From Bacteroidota bacterium (lineage in GTDB: Bacteria; Bacteroidota; Bacteroidia; Bacteroidales; JAGNHN01), in assembly GCA_022710185.1 (NCBI GenBank), contig JAKLHK010000008.1:1-64000 (forward strand): DNA of 64,000 nucleotides, given 5' to 3'. Position 1 is the first letter of the stretch, and each line of letters starts with the position of its first letter. Below the pieces are notes generated by a model that saw nothing but the letters and a program-made list of their open reading frames with translations, did not search any database and had not been told where the DNA came from. Both the position numbers and the translations under genes were made by a program. Shown here one piece after another: positions 33,036 to 41,859 of this stretch.

Positions 33036-35182
33036 GCGACCCCCTGTCCTTCCCCCCGATAGAGATCATGGCCCCGGTGGGGAGCTATGAATCCCTCATG
33101 GCCGCTGTGCAAGCCGGCGCCAACTCCGTATACTTCGGGATAGGAAAGCTCAATATGCGGTCGCGCTCGGCCAGCAACTTCACAGTCAAGGACCTGCCCC
33201 AGATCGCCAGGGTGTGCAGGGAACACGGGCTCAGGTCCTATGTTACGGTCAATACCGTGGTGTACGACCAGGAGATGGAAGAGATGCGCGCCATCGTGGA
33301 TGCCGTCCGCGAAAACGGGCTCACCGCCATCATCGCCACGGATATTTCCGTCATTGGTTATGCGCGCAGCCGGGGGGTGGAAGTGCATATGTCGACCCAG
33401 ACCAACATTACCAATATCGATGCGGTTCGCTTTTGGGCCAAGTTCGCCGACGTCATGGTCACGGCGCGGGAACTCAACCTGGATCAGGTCGCGGCAATCA
33501 CCCGCCAGATCCGTGAAGAAGGCATCACCGGCCCCTCAGGCCGGCCCGTCCAGATCGAGATCTTCGTGCACGGCGCCCTCTGCATGGCCGTTTCCGGCAA
33601 ATGTTACCTCAGCCTCGACAATTTCAACTCCTCCGGGAACCGCGGCGCATGCCTGCAGCCCTGCCGAAGGCCCTACAAGGTGACCGACCGCGATGGTGAG
33701 GTTGAGCTTGAGATCGACAACGAGTATATAATGTCCCCCAAGGACCTTTGTACCATCGGCATCCTGGACCGCATCGTGGAAGCCGGGATCACCGTGATGA
33801 AGATCGAGGGACGGGGACGCTCAGCGGACTATGTGAAGACGGTGGTCCAGACATACCGGGAAGCGGTGGAAGCCCTGCGGAACGGAACCTACAGCGAGCA
33901 AAGGGTGGAGGAATGGACGCGCCGCCTGGAATCGGTGTACAATCGTGGGTTCTGGACAGGCTATTACCTGGGCCAGAAGATGGGGGAATGGTCGGAGAAA
34001 TACGGCTCCCAGGCAACCAAGCGCAAGGTCTATCTGGGCAAGGTCACCAATTTCTATCAGAAAATCGGGGTAACCGAAATAGCGATCGACAGCCATGATC
34101 TCTGTCCAGGCGATGAGGTAAACATCATCGGGCCCACCACCGGGGTGTACGAAGGGATCATAGCTGAGCTGCATCTGCAGGCCGGTCCGGTGGAAAAGGC
34201 GAAAAAGGGCGAGGTATGTTCCTTTGCCGTCAGCGGAGTGGTGAGGAGGGGCGACAAGGTGTATAAGGTGGTGGATGCCTCCGAGGTAAAGGAGGACTAT
34301 TATCCGAAGGAAGAAAAGATCGGCCTCTTCAACTACCATACCCATACCCATTACTGCGATGGCAAAGGCAGTGTGGACGACCATGTCACCCATGCCCTGG
34401 CCTCGGGCTTTCATTCCCTGGGGTTCTCCTCACATGCCCCGGTGCCCTTCAGCAATGATTTTGCACTGAAGGAGGAGGACCTGGACAACTACTGCCGGGA
34501 GGTGAGGAGTGCTTCAAAACGATACCACGACCGGATCGGGGTCTATCTGTCCCTGGAGATCGATCATATCCCCGGCCTCACCCGGGAGTTCGGTTACTGG
34601 AAGGAACGTTGCGGGTTGGACTATACTATCGGAGGGGTGCACCTGGTGCGTTCACCCGATCATGAAGGCCTCTGGTTCACCGATGGTTCAAAACAGGAAA
34701 CCTACGACCGGGGGCTCAGGGAGCTGTTTGACGGGGATATCCGGAAGGCCGTTGCGGCCTTCTACGGGCAAACGATTGATATGGTGCGTCAACAGAGACC
34801 GGATATCCTCGCCCACTTCGACAAGGTCCGGATGCACAACCGCGATCGTTACTTCAGCCAGGACGAACCCTGGTACATCGCCTGGGTAGAGGCTGTGCTG
34901 GATGCTGCCCGGGATGCGGGCTGCATCATCGAGGTCAATACCCGCGGACTGTACAAGAAACGCAGCGACGATTTCTTCCCTGCCTCCTGGACCTTGCCGC
35001 TCATCAGGCAACGCGGCATAGCCGTCACCGTCAGTGCCGATGCGCATGCTCCCGGAGAGCTCGACCTGTACTTCAGGGAGGCTTACGATGCCTTGCGAAA
35101 GGCGGGGTTCGAAGAGGTGCAGGTGCGCACCGCCGGAGGCTGGACCGGGGTGCCCATCAGGAATGTGAGGGTGCCACGCTGA
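33032..35182 (+). CDS. Fusion of U32-family protein (TrhP/YegQ-like) with a PHP-domain phosphatase (HisJ-like)
   Basis: 716 residues in one open frame. Residues 1-415 form a peptidase-U32-type domain: the opening [20 protein letters not shown], then [15 protein letters not shown] and [12 protein letters not shown], supplying Cys184, Cys191, Cys207 and Cys211. U32 proteins of the TrhP group hydroxylate tRNA uridine 34 using prephenate. Residues 433-716 form a PHP domain related to histidinol-phosphate phosphatase, with metal ligands in [11 protein letters not shown] (His436, His438, His440), E-I-D-H, the H-F-D-K-V segment and [10 protein letters not shown]. Usual relatives are separate proteins of about 410 and 270 residues. 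The gene overlaps aspS by 4 bp, in keeping with a tRNA-related role for the first half. Whether the halves work together is unknown. Confidence 0.88.
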   Translation: MSDPLSFPPIEIMAPVGSYESLMAAVQAGANSVYFGIGKLNMRSRSASNFTVKDLPQIARVCREHGLRSYVTVNTVVYDQEMEEMRAIVDAVRENGLTAIIATDISVIGYARSRGVEVHMSTQTNITNIDAVRFWAKFADVMVTARELNLDQVAAITRQIREEGITGPSGRPVQIEIFVHGALCMAVSGKCYLSLDNFNSSGNRGACLQPCRRPYKVTDRDGEVELEIDNEYIMSPKDLCTIGILDRIVEAGITVMKIEGRGRSADYVKTVVQTYREAVEALRNGTYSEQRVEEWTRRLESVYNRGFWTGYYLGQKMGEWSEKYGSQATKRKVYLGKVTNFYQKIGVTEIAIDSHDLCPGDEVNIIGPTTGVYEGIIAELHLQAGPVEKAKKGEVCSFAVSGVVRRGDKVYKVVDASEVKEDYYPKEEKIGLFNYHTHTHYCDGKGSVDDHVTHALASGFHSLGFSSHAPVPFSNDFALKEEDLDNYCREVRSASKRYHDRIGVYLSLEIDHIPGLTREFGYWKERCGLDYTIGGVHLVRSPDHEGLWFTDGSKQETYDRGLRELFDGDIRKAVAAFYGQTIDMVRQQRPDILAHFDKVRMHNRDRYFSQDEPWYIAWVEAVLDAARDAGCIIEVNTRGLYKKRSDDFFPASWTLPLIRQRGIAVTVSADAHAPGELDLYFREAYDALRKAGFEEVQVRTAGGWTGVPIRNVRVPR

Positions 35183-35287
35183 TCAGGGCTTGTACTGCTC
35201 GCCGAGATAGATCGACACAGCCAGGATCATCGAAATGACCACAGCGTATATGATCCAGTGCAGGTGCTTGCTGATGGCGTTTTTCAT
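35183..35287 (-). CDS. 34-residue single-pass membrane peptide
   Basis: An open frame too short for most gene finders. Residues 1-10 are basic (MKNAISKHLH), 11-28 form one hydrophobic helix, and the tail is YLGEQYKP. A good promoter box (TAATTTTG at 35316-35323, minus strand) sits 28 bp upstream of the ATG, and AAGGA lies 4 bp before it. Its stop codon directly abuts the end of the convergent U32-PHP gene. The combination of promoter, start and clean membrane helix makes it a believable small gene. No function can be given. Confidence 0.5.
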   Translation of the reverse strand: MKNAISKHLHWIIYAVVISMILAVSIYLGEQYKP

Positions 35288-35315
35288 AGTTCCTTCATTT
35301 TTTCCGGTTCCACTG

Positions 35316-35323
35316 CAAAATTA
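35316..35323 (-). promoter_or_regulatory. -7 promoter box for the 34-residue membrane peptide
   Basis: TAATTTTG followed by C on the minus strand, 28 bp before the ATG at 35287. An 8-bp hairpin (GCCCCAGG/CCTGGGGC, 35326-35345) lies immediately upstream of it. Confidence 0.5.
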
Positions 35324-35325
35324 AT

Positions 35326-35345
35326 GCCCCAGGACCGCCTGGGGC
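35326..35345 (-). terminator. GC hairpin between the GNAT gene and the small membrane peptide
   Basis: 8-bp perfect stem GCCCCAGG/CCTGGGGC with a 4-base loop. It lies 43 bp after the GNAT stop on the minus strand. It is followed only by ATTAATTTT, so termination may be weak. Confidence 0.45.
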
Positions 35346-35387
35346 AAGCCATTCAGTAAGGTTTAACAATACATTAACAATTGAGGG

Positions 35388-35822
35388 CTAACAGCCCACC
35401 GGACGTTCCATAACGTAGTGGAGAATTCCGGCCTCCAGGAAGGGATTGCCGCGACATACGAAGCCATGGCGTTCGTAAAATGCTACTGCGGTATCCTGGG
35501 AATGGAGGTAGATACGCTTTCCGAGGGGGATCACATCGGCCAGCACCTCGTCAAGCAGCCTTCCGCCCAATCCCATACTGCGAAACTCCTGGAGGACGGC
35601 GAAACGCTCCAGTTTGATGCCTTTTTCCGTCTCCCTCCAGCGGGCGGTGGCAACAGGCTTTTCATCGGCCAGCAAGAGGTAGTGCAGGCACTGCGGGTCC
35701 AGCCCGTCGTATTCCAGGGCTTCCGGGACCTGTTGTTCCACCACAAAGACCTCATGCCTGATCTGAAGGGCGGTGGGTGTTCCTTCTTGTGTGAAGTCGA
35801 AGCGGAGGATGCTGAGATTCAT
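35388..35822 (-). CDS. GNAT-family N-acetyltransferase (ElaA-like)
   Basis: 144 residues, a single GNAT domain. The N-terminal IRHEVFVVEQQVPE (about 22-35) is typical of the ElaA/YjcF group. LERFAVLQEFRSMGLGGRLLDEVL (about 71-94) forms strand 4 and the acetyl-CoA pyrophosphate loop (R-S-M-G-L-G-G). A-V-A-F-Y-E-R-H-G-F near 112-121 completes the fold. It transfers an acetyl group to an unknown amine. A TATCTTTG box lies 17 bp before the start. Monocistronic. Confidence 0.9.
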   Translation of the reverse strand: MNLSILRFDFTQEGTPTALQIRHEVFVVEQQVPEALEYDGLDPQCLHYLLLADEKPVATARWRETEKGIKLERFAVLQEFRSMGLGGRLLDEVLADVIPLGKRIYLHSQDTAVAFYERHGFVCRGNPFLEAGILHYVMERPVGC

Positions 35823-35971
35823 GGCTGAATGATGCGGGTCAAAGATAGCGTAGAGATGGGTACTGTGTGAAGTAGGGAACTAGGGGATTTGTTTGTGGAA
35901 TAGGGAGAAAGATGGTTTTTAATAATCAGAATATCAGCGGATTAAATCCAATAGCCGTTATAACCGTTTTT

Positions 35972-35996
35972 AACCGTTATATCCGATATAACGGTT
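35972..35996. repeat. Perfect palindrome AACCGTTATAT/ATATAACGGTT, operator-like
   Basis: 11-bp arms around CCG. Two further partial copies of the CCGTTATAACCGTTTT type lie just before it (35955-35970), so the region holds three to four AACCGTTA words within 45 bp. It lies about 125 bp upstream of the GNAT promoter box. Confidence 0.65.
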
Positions 35997-36185
35997 ATAT
36001 AACTTAAGTGGCTGATATTGAGCCACTATCTGCCCAATGGAGACAATCCCCAAGCCCAGTTCCCCCTGACCTCACCTCCATCCTGGGCCCTTTATCCACA
36101 ACACTAAAAGGGAGGCCTCATAAGTATTTATTGCTCACAGAGAATCGGATATTTCGAGGTACACTATTACAGGTGCCCGAATATG

Positions 36186-36216
36186 AAAAGGGCTGTCCCG
36201 ACTTATGAGACAGCCC
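36186..36216 (-). terminator. Terminator of the three-PKD T9SS gene
   Basis: Stem GGGCTGTC (36190-36197) with GACAGCCC (36209-36216). Read on the minus strand it ends in TTTTC and lies 28 bp after the stop codon at 36245. Confidence 0.75.
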
Positions 36217-36244
36217 CTCTTCCGAAAATCATTCAGTCTAAAGA

Positions 36245-38248
36245 TCAATCAGCAAGGATCAGCTTGCCCTGCAGCATCCTCCCGTCATCCATCCTCATCC
36301 TGACCAGATATGCCCCTGGCTCCAGGTTTCCCGCATCCACGCGGAAGGGAGCATCAAGGGATTCTATGGCATAGCGTGAACGCTCCACTATCCTTCCGCT
36401 CAGGTCGCTCATCTCCATTTCCATCACCCTGGCTCCTGTGCTTCCTGGATCGACCATGAAGCTGCCCCGGGCCGGATTGGGATAGATTCCAAGGGCCATT
36501 GCAGCTTCTGCTCCGGGGACATGGGTAACCACTCCAGTGCTGAGCACGGTGATGGAGATGTTGCTGACCACCGGCTGGGCAGCGGAAAGGCTGATCATGG
36601 CCGGGGTAGTCGGCAGCCCTGGAACTTCCGCATACACCTGATAAGTCCCATAGGCAATGCCGCTGAAATCAAACTGCCCGCTGACATTGGAATACCTCAG
36701 GTCCAGGATATTCCCCTGAAAATCCTTCAATAAAACCTCCACATCGGCCTCCGGCTCGCCCTTGCTCCCACCATTGTATACCGTGCCCCCTGCTGATGCC
36801 GGACCCGCTCCGGGTCCCGGGACAGGGATGAGGACAATGTTGTATGGATTCTGGGCCTGTCCGAGGCTGATGGTGTTCGCGGTGCCCCAATGTGGAGCAT
36901 GGACATAGTATGTGGGAAGGTAGCTCATGAAACCGCCGGATCCGGGCAGGGGCTCCGCCCTGAGGATGTATATGCCCGGAGGTACATTGCTGAAACTGTA
37001 CTGCCCCCCAACCGAGCTGAGGGTAGAGTCGTACACCAATCCCCCGGTACCTGGGTTGAAGCCCATGAGCACCACCAGGAAGGGGCCCTGTCCGATGGTA
37101 CCGGAATTGCCAAGTACGGTACCAAATACCTGCTGGGAGGTAGCCGTGCCTATGCTGATGCTGTCCATGTCTATGGCCACACATCCGTTGGCCCCTGTCA
37201 TGGTGACAACCACTGCATAATTGCCGGCACTTGCATAGGTATGCACCGGATTCGCTCCCGTTCCGGTGGATCCGTCTCCGAAGTCCCAGGTGAAACCCAG
37301 GGGCTGGACCATTGGCGTGGTGGCGTTGAAATAGGCTGTCAGGCCGGCAGCCTGCCAGGATAAGTTCACGGAACAGGGATTTCCCCCGGTAACGATCACT
37401 GAGTCGCAGTAGATGCTGGTGCAGAGCGGTTGGAAGACCGGGCCGGTGGTGATGGTGAGGCATACGCTGTATACCCCGGGCACAGTATAGACATGCACCG
37501 GGTTGAAGGCGGCCGAACTGGTGCCGTCTCCAAAATTCCACTGGCACAACAGGGTCCCGGTAGCCGGGTTCAGCGGCGTGGACAGGTTGGTGAACTGCAC
37601 CACTCCCGGGGCCCCGGAGGAGACCGTGGAAACGAACAAGGCCTGGCAGGGGATGGTGTTGCCCAGGGTGATGGTGGATGTGAAGGTGGAAGAACATCCT
37701 GCCGAATCCACGGTGGTGAGGGTCACGTTGTAGGTTCCGGGGGTGGCGTAGGTATGGCTTATGTTTTGGCCATTGCCCCCCGTGCCGTCGCCGAACGACC
37801 AGGTATACACAGTCGGGTAGGGGCTCTGGGTGCTCCCGCTGAAGCCCGCGGTCAGTCCGGATACCTGGGTAGTGAAACTGCCCTGGCAGTTGACACTCCC
37901 TCCTCCGCTGCAAATCTGAAAGTTCACCGAGACCGGGGTGTTCACCGAGGTTACGGTGGCCATCTGGATCATCCCGTTGCAGTCATAGGTAATCACATAG
38001 AAAACATTGTTCCCTATGGAGGGCAGGGGAATGTTCACCGAATAGAACCCCTGCATGTTCGTGCTGACGGTGGTATAGAAAAAGAACATCGGGTTCATGG
38101 AAGAATCGGAGAACACCGTGACCGGATGGTTTGGGATCCCCTGACCGCTGACGATGTCGGTGACCTGGCCCTGGATAGTTACCAGGCCCTGGGCGCGTAC
38201 GGTACCAAACAGCAGGGTGATGGCAAAGAGAAGTAGCAGTCGCTTCAT
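36245..38248 (-). CDS. T9SS type A protein with three PKD domains
   Basis: 667 residues from the ATG at 38248. An in-frame TTG two codons upstream is less likely. Signal peptide 1-19. Residues about 22-110 form a carboxypeptidase-like beta-sandwich. Three PKD domains follow, each with the W-x-F-G-D-G signature: TWSFGDGTGG, QWNFGDGTSS and TWDFGDGSTG. Two more small beta-sandwich domains (about 375-560) have the G-x-Y-x-F-x-x-V-P-x-G pattern. The end is a type A T9SS domain (LGIYPNPARGSF to the C terminus). It is probably exported to the surface as an adhesion or matrix protein. A TAACTTTA box precedes it by 19 bp, and it has its own terminator, so it is monocistronic. Confidence 0.88.
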   Translation of the reverse strand: MKRLLLLFAITLLFGTVRAQGLVTIQGQVTDIVSGQGIPNHPVTVFSDSSMNPMFFFYTTVSTNMQGFYSVNIPLPSIGNNVFYVITYDCNGMIQMATVTSVNTPVSVNFQICSGGGSVNCQGSFTTQVSGLTAGFSGSTQSPYPTVYTWSFGDGTGGNGQNISHTYATPGTYNVTLTTVDSAGCSSTFTSTITLGNTIPCQALFVSTVSSGAPGVVQFTNLSTPLNPATGTLLCQWNFGDGTSSAAFNPVHVYTVPGVYSVCLTITTGPVFQPLCTSIYCDSVIVTGGNPCSVNLSWQAAGLTAYFNATTPMVQPLGFTWDFGDGSTGTGANPVHTYASAGNYAVVVTMTGANGCVAIDMDSISIGTATSQQVFGTVLGNSGTIGQGPFLVVLMGFNPGTGGLVYDSTLSSVGGQYSFSNVPPGIYILRAEPLPGSGGFMSYLPTYYVHAPHWGTANTISLGQAQNPYNIVLIPVPGPGAGPASAGGTVYNGGSKGEPEADVEVLLKDFQGNILDLRYSNVSGQFDFSGIAYGTYQVYAEVPGLPTTPAMISLSAAQPVVSNISITVLSTGVVTHVPGAEAAMALGIYPNPARGSFMVDPGSTGARVMEMEMSDLSGRIVERSRYAIESLDAPFRVDAGNLEPGAYLVRMRMDDGRMLQGKLILAD

Positions 38249-38267
38249 GTTCAAAGTGTTTGTGTTG

Positions 38268-38275
38268 TAAAGTTA
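38268..38275 (-). promoter_or_regulatory. -7-like box for the three-PKD T9SS gene
   Basis: TAACTTTA on the minus strand, 19 bp upstream of the ATG at 38248 and one base from the consensus. Confidence 0.4.
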
Positions 38276-38340
38276 GACACAGCCGGGTCGCTTATCGCTG
38301 CCTGTGTCGGCGTTTTTTCTGATTTTCTTTCCAGCAGTTC

Positions 38341-38376
38341 AATAAAAAGGAAAAGGCCACCCGGGGGCGGCCTGTT
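38341..38376 (-). terminator. Terminator of the PGGG-repeat T9SS gene
   Basis: Stem AGGCC/GGCCT (38354-38358 with 38369-38373). On the minus strand it is followed by TTTTCCTTTTT. It lies about 25 bp after the stop codon at 38397. Confidence 0.65.
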
Positions 38377-38396
38377 TCCTATGATGGAGGATAAGG

Positions 38397-40181
38397 TTAA
38401 CGGACCTTGTTGAGCTTGCGAACGTACTGCATTCCGTTCTCGTGGCGAACCATCAGCAGGTAGGAGCCTTCCATAAGGCCCGACAGGTTAAGCTGGATGC
38501 TTTCCGTGCCGGCATTCACCTGCTGCACCTGGCTCATCACGATCCTGCCGCTCATGTCGAGCACCAGGGTGCTTACCTCACCGGCTTCGGCCGTGCTCAG
38601 CTCGAACTTCACACTCTGCTGGGCCGGGTTGGGGTACAGATTCCCCATGGCTTCGTTGCCCAGGGCCGTATGGGTGGCCAGGATGGCGTCAATGCTTACG
38701 GCCAGGGTTACCGTCTGCATCGTACTGTCGGTGCAGCTGCAGTTGGTGTATCCGATGCTGAGTGTCACGAAATAGGTTCCGGGAGCCTGGTAGGCATATA
38801 CCGGGTTCTGTACAGTAGAGGTCCCGCCGTCGCCGAAGTTCCACAACCAGGAGGTGGGTACTGGGGTGGACAGATCGGTGAAGGCCACGGCACCGGTGGA
38901 ATCGAAGGCCCAGCTGAAATCGGCATTGCAGTTCATGCCCTGACCCCCGCCGGGATTCCCGCCACCTGGATGTCCGCCACCCGGATGGTGTCCGCCCGGA
39001 TGCCAGGTGCTGTCTACATTCACAAGGATGCAGAAGGTGTCCACGCACTGGTGTGCAGTATCTGTCATCACCAGGCAAACATTGTAGGAACCAAAGGCAA
39101 CGTAGGTGTTGGTCACATCCTGGCCTGCACCCGTATTACCATCGCCGAATTCCCAGGCAAAGGTGGCGGTGGGGGACTTGGACATGGCATGGAAGTGCCA
39201 TTCCAGCAGGTTGGTTGAATCCGGATGTCCGACGAACTTGGCGTGGCAGCCCATTCCAGGGATCCCATTCCCGCCGCCGGGATGCCCACCGCCGGGATGT
39301 CCACCACCGGGATGCATTCCACCCGGATGCCAGGTGCTGTCCACGTTAACCAGGATGCAGACGGTATCCAGGCATTGGAATGCGGTATCGGTGAGCACCA
39401 GGCAAACATTGTATTGTCCGAATGCAGCATAGGTATTCGATACGTTCAGTCCGCTTGCAGTATTTCCATCGCCGAAGCTCCACTCATAGGTAGCTGTCGG
39501 AGATTTCGGCATAGTATGGAAGTTCCAGGTCAACAGGTTAGTTGAATCAGGATGTCCGCCAAAGTAGGCATGGCATCCCATTCCCGGCACACCGCCGCCA
39601 GGATTGCCACCGCCGGGATGTCCACCACCGGGATGTCCACCACCGGGATTACCACCGCCAGGATTGCCACCGCCGGGATGTCCACCACCGGGATTACCAC
39701 CGCCGGGATTACCACCACCGGGATTACCACCACCAGGATTACCACCACCAGGGTTGCCGCCGCCGGGATTCCCGCCACCGGGGTTGCCGCCACCGGGGAG
39801 ACCCACACAGATGCTGAAGTTGACGGTCTGGGTTCCGGCATTCACCGGCACAGCCACGCTGTATACTGTCATCATGCAGCCATGGGTGATCACATAAACC
39901 TGGGCCATATTGGGATTGGCAAGAGTCAGCGTCAGGGAATAATACCCGTTGCTGTCGGTGAGGGCCATGCCCAGGGGGCCGGACGGCTGGGTTCCGCCGC
40001 CGCAGTTGCCGCCACCGGGCAGCATCATGGAATCGGCGCGTACCAGCACGTTGTGGTGGGCCACTGGGGCACCTGTGGAGTCATTGGTCACCTGCCCCTG
40101 GATGGTCAGCACGCTTTGTGCTGACAGCAGACCCATGGAAAGGGCCAGGAGGGAGATGAGGATGGAAAGGGTTCTTTTCAT
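38397..40181 (-). CDS. T9SS type A protein with PKD domains joined by PGGG-repeat linkers
   Basis: 594 residues from the ATG at 40181, which opens the signal peptide (MKRTLSILISLLALSMGLLSA). The frame is open to 40235 but without a better start. An N-terminal beta-sandwich (about 20-120) is followed by fifteen PGGG units with Asn-Pro or His-Pro spacers (about 126-197). Three PKD domains come next (WSFGDGNTAS, WEFGDGNTGA, WNFGDGGTS), separated by shorter PGGG linkers; the first two are near duplicates (GHPDSTNLL and NVDSTWHPGG shared). A type A T9SS domain ends the protein. The flexible linkers suggest a spacer that holds the binding domains away from the surface. At DNA level the linker is a 15-bp minisatellite and may vary in length. 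Confidence 0.87.
   Translation of the reverse strand: MKRTLSILISLLALSMGLLSAQSVLTIQGQVTNDSTGAPVAHHNVLVRADSMMLPGGGNCGGGTQPSGPLGMALTDSNGYYSLTLTLANPNMAQVYVITHGCMMTVYSVAVPVNAGTQTVNFSICVGLPGGGNPGGGNPGGGNPGGGNPGGGNPGGGNPGGGNPGGGHPGGGNPGGGNPGGGHPGGGHPGGGNPGGGVPGMGCHAYFGGHPDSTNLLTWNFHTMPKSPTATYEWSFGDGNTASGLNVSNTYAAFGQYNVCLVLTDTAFQCLDTVCILVNVDSTWHPGGMHPGGGHPGGGHPGGGNGIPGMGCHAKFVGHPDSTNLLEWHFHAMSKSPTATFAWEFGDGNTGAGQDVTNTYVAFGSYNVCLVMTDTAHQCVDTFCILVNVDSTWHPGGHHPGGGHPGGGNPGGGQGMNCNADFSWAFDSTGAVAFTDLSTPVPTSWLWNFGDGGTSTVQNPVYAYQAPGTYFVTLSIGYTNCSCTDSTMQTVTLAVSIDAILATHTALGNEAMGNLYPNPAQQSVKFELSTAEAGEVSTLVLDMSGRIVMSQVQQVNAGTESIQLNLSGLMEGSYLLMVRHENGMQYVRKLNKVR
39591..39806 (-). repeat. 15-bp minisatellite encoding the PGGG linker
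   Basis: About fourteen head-to-tail 15-bp units of the CCACCGGGATTACCG type (plus-strand view) with single-base variants. Shorter blocks lie at about 39268-39322 and 38941-38995 in the same gene. Confidence 0.85.
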
Positions 40182-40316
40182 GGTCAGGGGTTGTTTACTG
40201 TTCTGGAATGCTTGTCTGTTCTGGAATATGTTCAACGATCGTTTTCTGATACCAAGACCTTGGCTTTGTTACGGGGTTGCCTCCCGTATCCTGTCTCTCA
40301 TGATTTTTTTTCATCA

Positions 40317-41840
40317 TCAGGGCATAATGACTACCCGCCTGCTGGCAAGGTATCGCCCGTCCATGCTGATCTTCAGCAGGTAAACTCCGGGAATCTCTCG
40401 TCCCGTCTTCACCATATATGTTTCCTCTCCTCCCTGATGGGTGTATGTGGTACTGCCGATGCGGCGCCCTGATAGGTCGTGAAGTTCCGCCTGCACCTCT
40501 CCTGCCCCGGCAAAGGAAAGGGTGATCCAGGCTTCGCCCGAAGTAGGGTTAGGGAAAATGTTCCCCACCGCAGCCCCCTGTTCCAGGGCATCCTGTACGG
40601 GCAGCACCATCATCGGCTGCACTTCAAGGAGGATGTCGTTCACCACCGGATGACCGGGGTTCAGCTGTACTTCTGCAGGGACGGTCTGGATGCCGGGGAT
40701 TTCCGCATGCACGCGAAGGTTGCCGTAGTTCACCTGCATGAACTGGAAGTTACCAAGGGCATCGCTGATTCGCAGGGCCATCGGATGGCCGCTCTGGGTA
40801 AGCAGCAGGATGTCAACCCCAGCCGCGGGGCCGCTCAGGCTGTCCGGCCGGTCGTCGCTGTATACTACCTGTCCCCCGATGGTCCCACTGCCATTCGTGC
40901 CGCCCGGCAGCCCCTTCAGGCTGATGTCCGCCCCGAAGTAATCCTGGTTGAGCATGATCTCATCGGCCATGAACCAATGAATATCCGAAGGGAAATAGGT
41001 AGGCAGGAAGGAATTTGGGGCCGGGGAATTTCCTGCCTCCCTGGCCCTCAGGATAAATTGTCCCCCCAGGACCTGATAGAACCAGTAAACGCCCAGGGAG
41101 TCAGTCTGGGCGACCCGGTCGAGCATATATTGCCCGCCAACTTTTCTGAACAGCTGGACCATGGCGCCTTCCGCCGGGAAGGGGCCGCCGAAGACCTGTC
41201 CGGCCAGGTTGTGGTAGCCCGGACTGATCACGGGGATCAGTTTGCAGGCGGTATCCTCGCAGGCGGGGCCCAGGATGCGCAGGCAAACCAGGTAATGCCC
41301 GGTATCGGCAAAGTGGTGTTCAATATTGAGGCCGCTACCGACCTGTCCGTCACCGAAATCCCACAGCCATTGGTTTACATTGCCCTGGACCTGGGCATGG
41401 AACACCCAGCGCAGGGGATCTGTGGGGGTAGGCCAGGCGTTGAAGCCGGCCTGGCAAGGAATCGGAATGCCGACATATACACTGTCGCAAAAGGTATCGC
41501 TGCACGAGTGCGTGCTGTCGTTATGCCAGACCTTCAGGCATACCTCGTAGGCGCCCGGCTGGTTATATTGATGCGAGGGGTTCATCTGCGGGGAATGGTC
41601 CCCGTCGCCAAACTCCCAGAATACATGGTCAAAAGGACCTGTCGACAGGTTGGTGAACAGGATGCGATTGACCACATTGGGATGGGGCGCATAGCCGAAC
41701 ATGGCCTGGCAGCTGTCTTTCCATCCCCCATGCCCGGGTTGGGCCATCAGTAAGGGCATGGCAGCAAACCCGAAAAACGCGGTCAGTACTGTCAGGAGCA
41801 TCCTTCCGGCCTTATCCGATATTTGGGCTAAGCTGTCCAT
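40317..41840 (-). CDS. T9SS type A protein with PKD domains, third gene of the sigma/anti-sigma operon
   Basis: About 507 residues from the ATG at 41840. An earlier ATG at 41870 overlaps the upstream stop codon and is also possible. A hydrophobic export segment lies near 13-33. Two PKD domains follow (FWEFGDGDHS and LWDFGDGQVG), then two small beta-sandwich domains (about 225-400) and a type A T9SS domain (IFPNPTSGEAWIT to the end). It follows the barrel-tailed anti-sigma gene with no gap, and is therefore the likely output or partner of that signalling pair. A promoter-like TACCTTGC is also present just before 41840. Confidence 0.83.
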   Translation of the reverse strand: MDSLAQISDKAGRMLLTVLTAFFGFAAMPLLMAQPGHGGWKDSCQAMFGYAPHPNVVNRILFTNLSTGPFDHVFWEFGDGDHSPQMNPSHQYNQPGAYEVCLKVWHNDSTHSCSDTFCDSVYVGIPIPCQAGFNAWPTPTDPLRWVFHAQVQGNVNQWLWDFGDGQVGSGLNIEHHFADTGHYLVCLRILGPACEDTACKLIPVISPGYHNLAGQVFGGPFPAEGAMVQLFRKVGGQYMLDRVAQTDSLGVYWFYQVLGGQFILRAREAGNSPAPNSFLPTYFPSDIHWFMADEIMLNQDYFGADISLKGLPGGTNGSGTIGGQVVYSDDRPDSLSGPAAGVDILLLTQSGHPMALRISDALGNFQFMQVNYGNLRVHAEIPGIQTVPAEVQLNPGHPVVNDILLEVQPMMVLPVQDALEQGAAVGNIFPNPTSGEAWITLSFAGAGEVQAELHDLSGRRIGSTTYTHQGGEETYMVKTGREIPGVYLLKISMDGRYLASRRVVIMP

Positions 41841-41859
41841 GATGCTTGCAAGGTAAGGA

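Larger units (their letters stand above)
35823..36244. other. Non-coding spacer with operator-like repeats
   Basis: Contains the GNAT promoter box TATCTTTG (35840-35847, minus strand), a palindrome and related direct repeats at about 35953-35996, and the terminator of the gene ending at 36245. The short reading frame 36008-36208 on the plus strand has no protein-like features. Confidence 0.6.
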
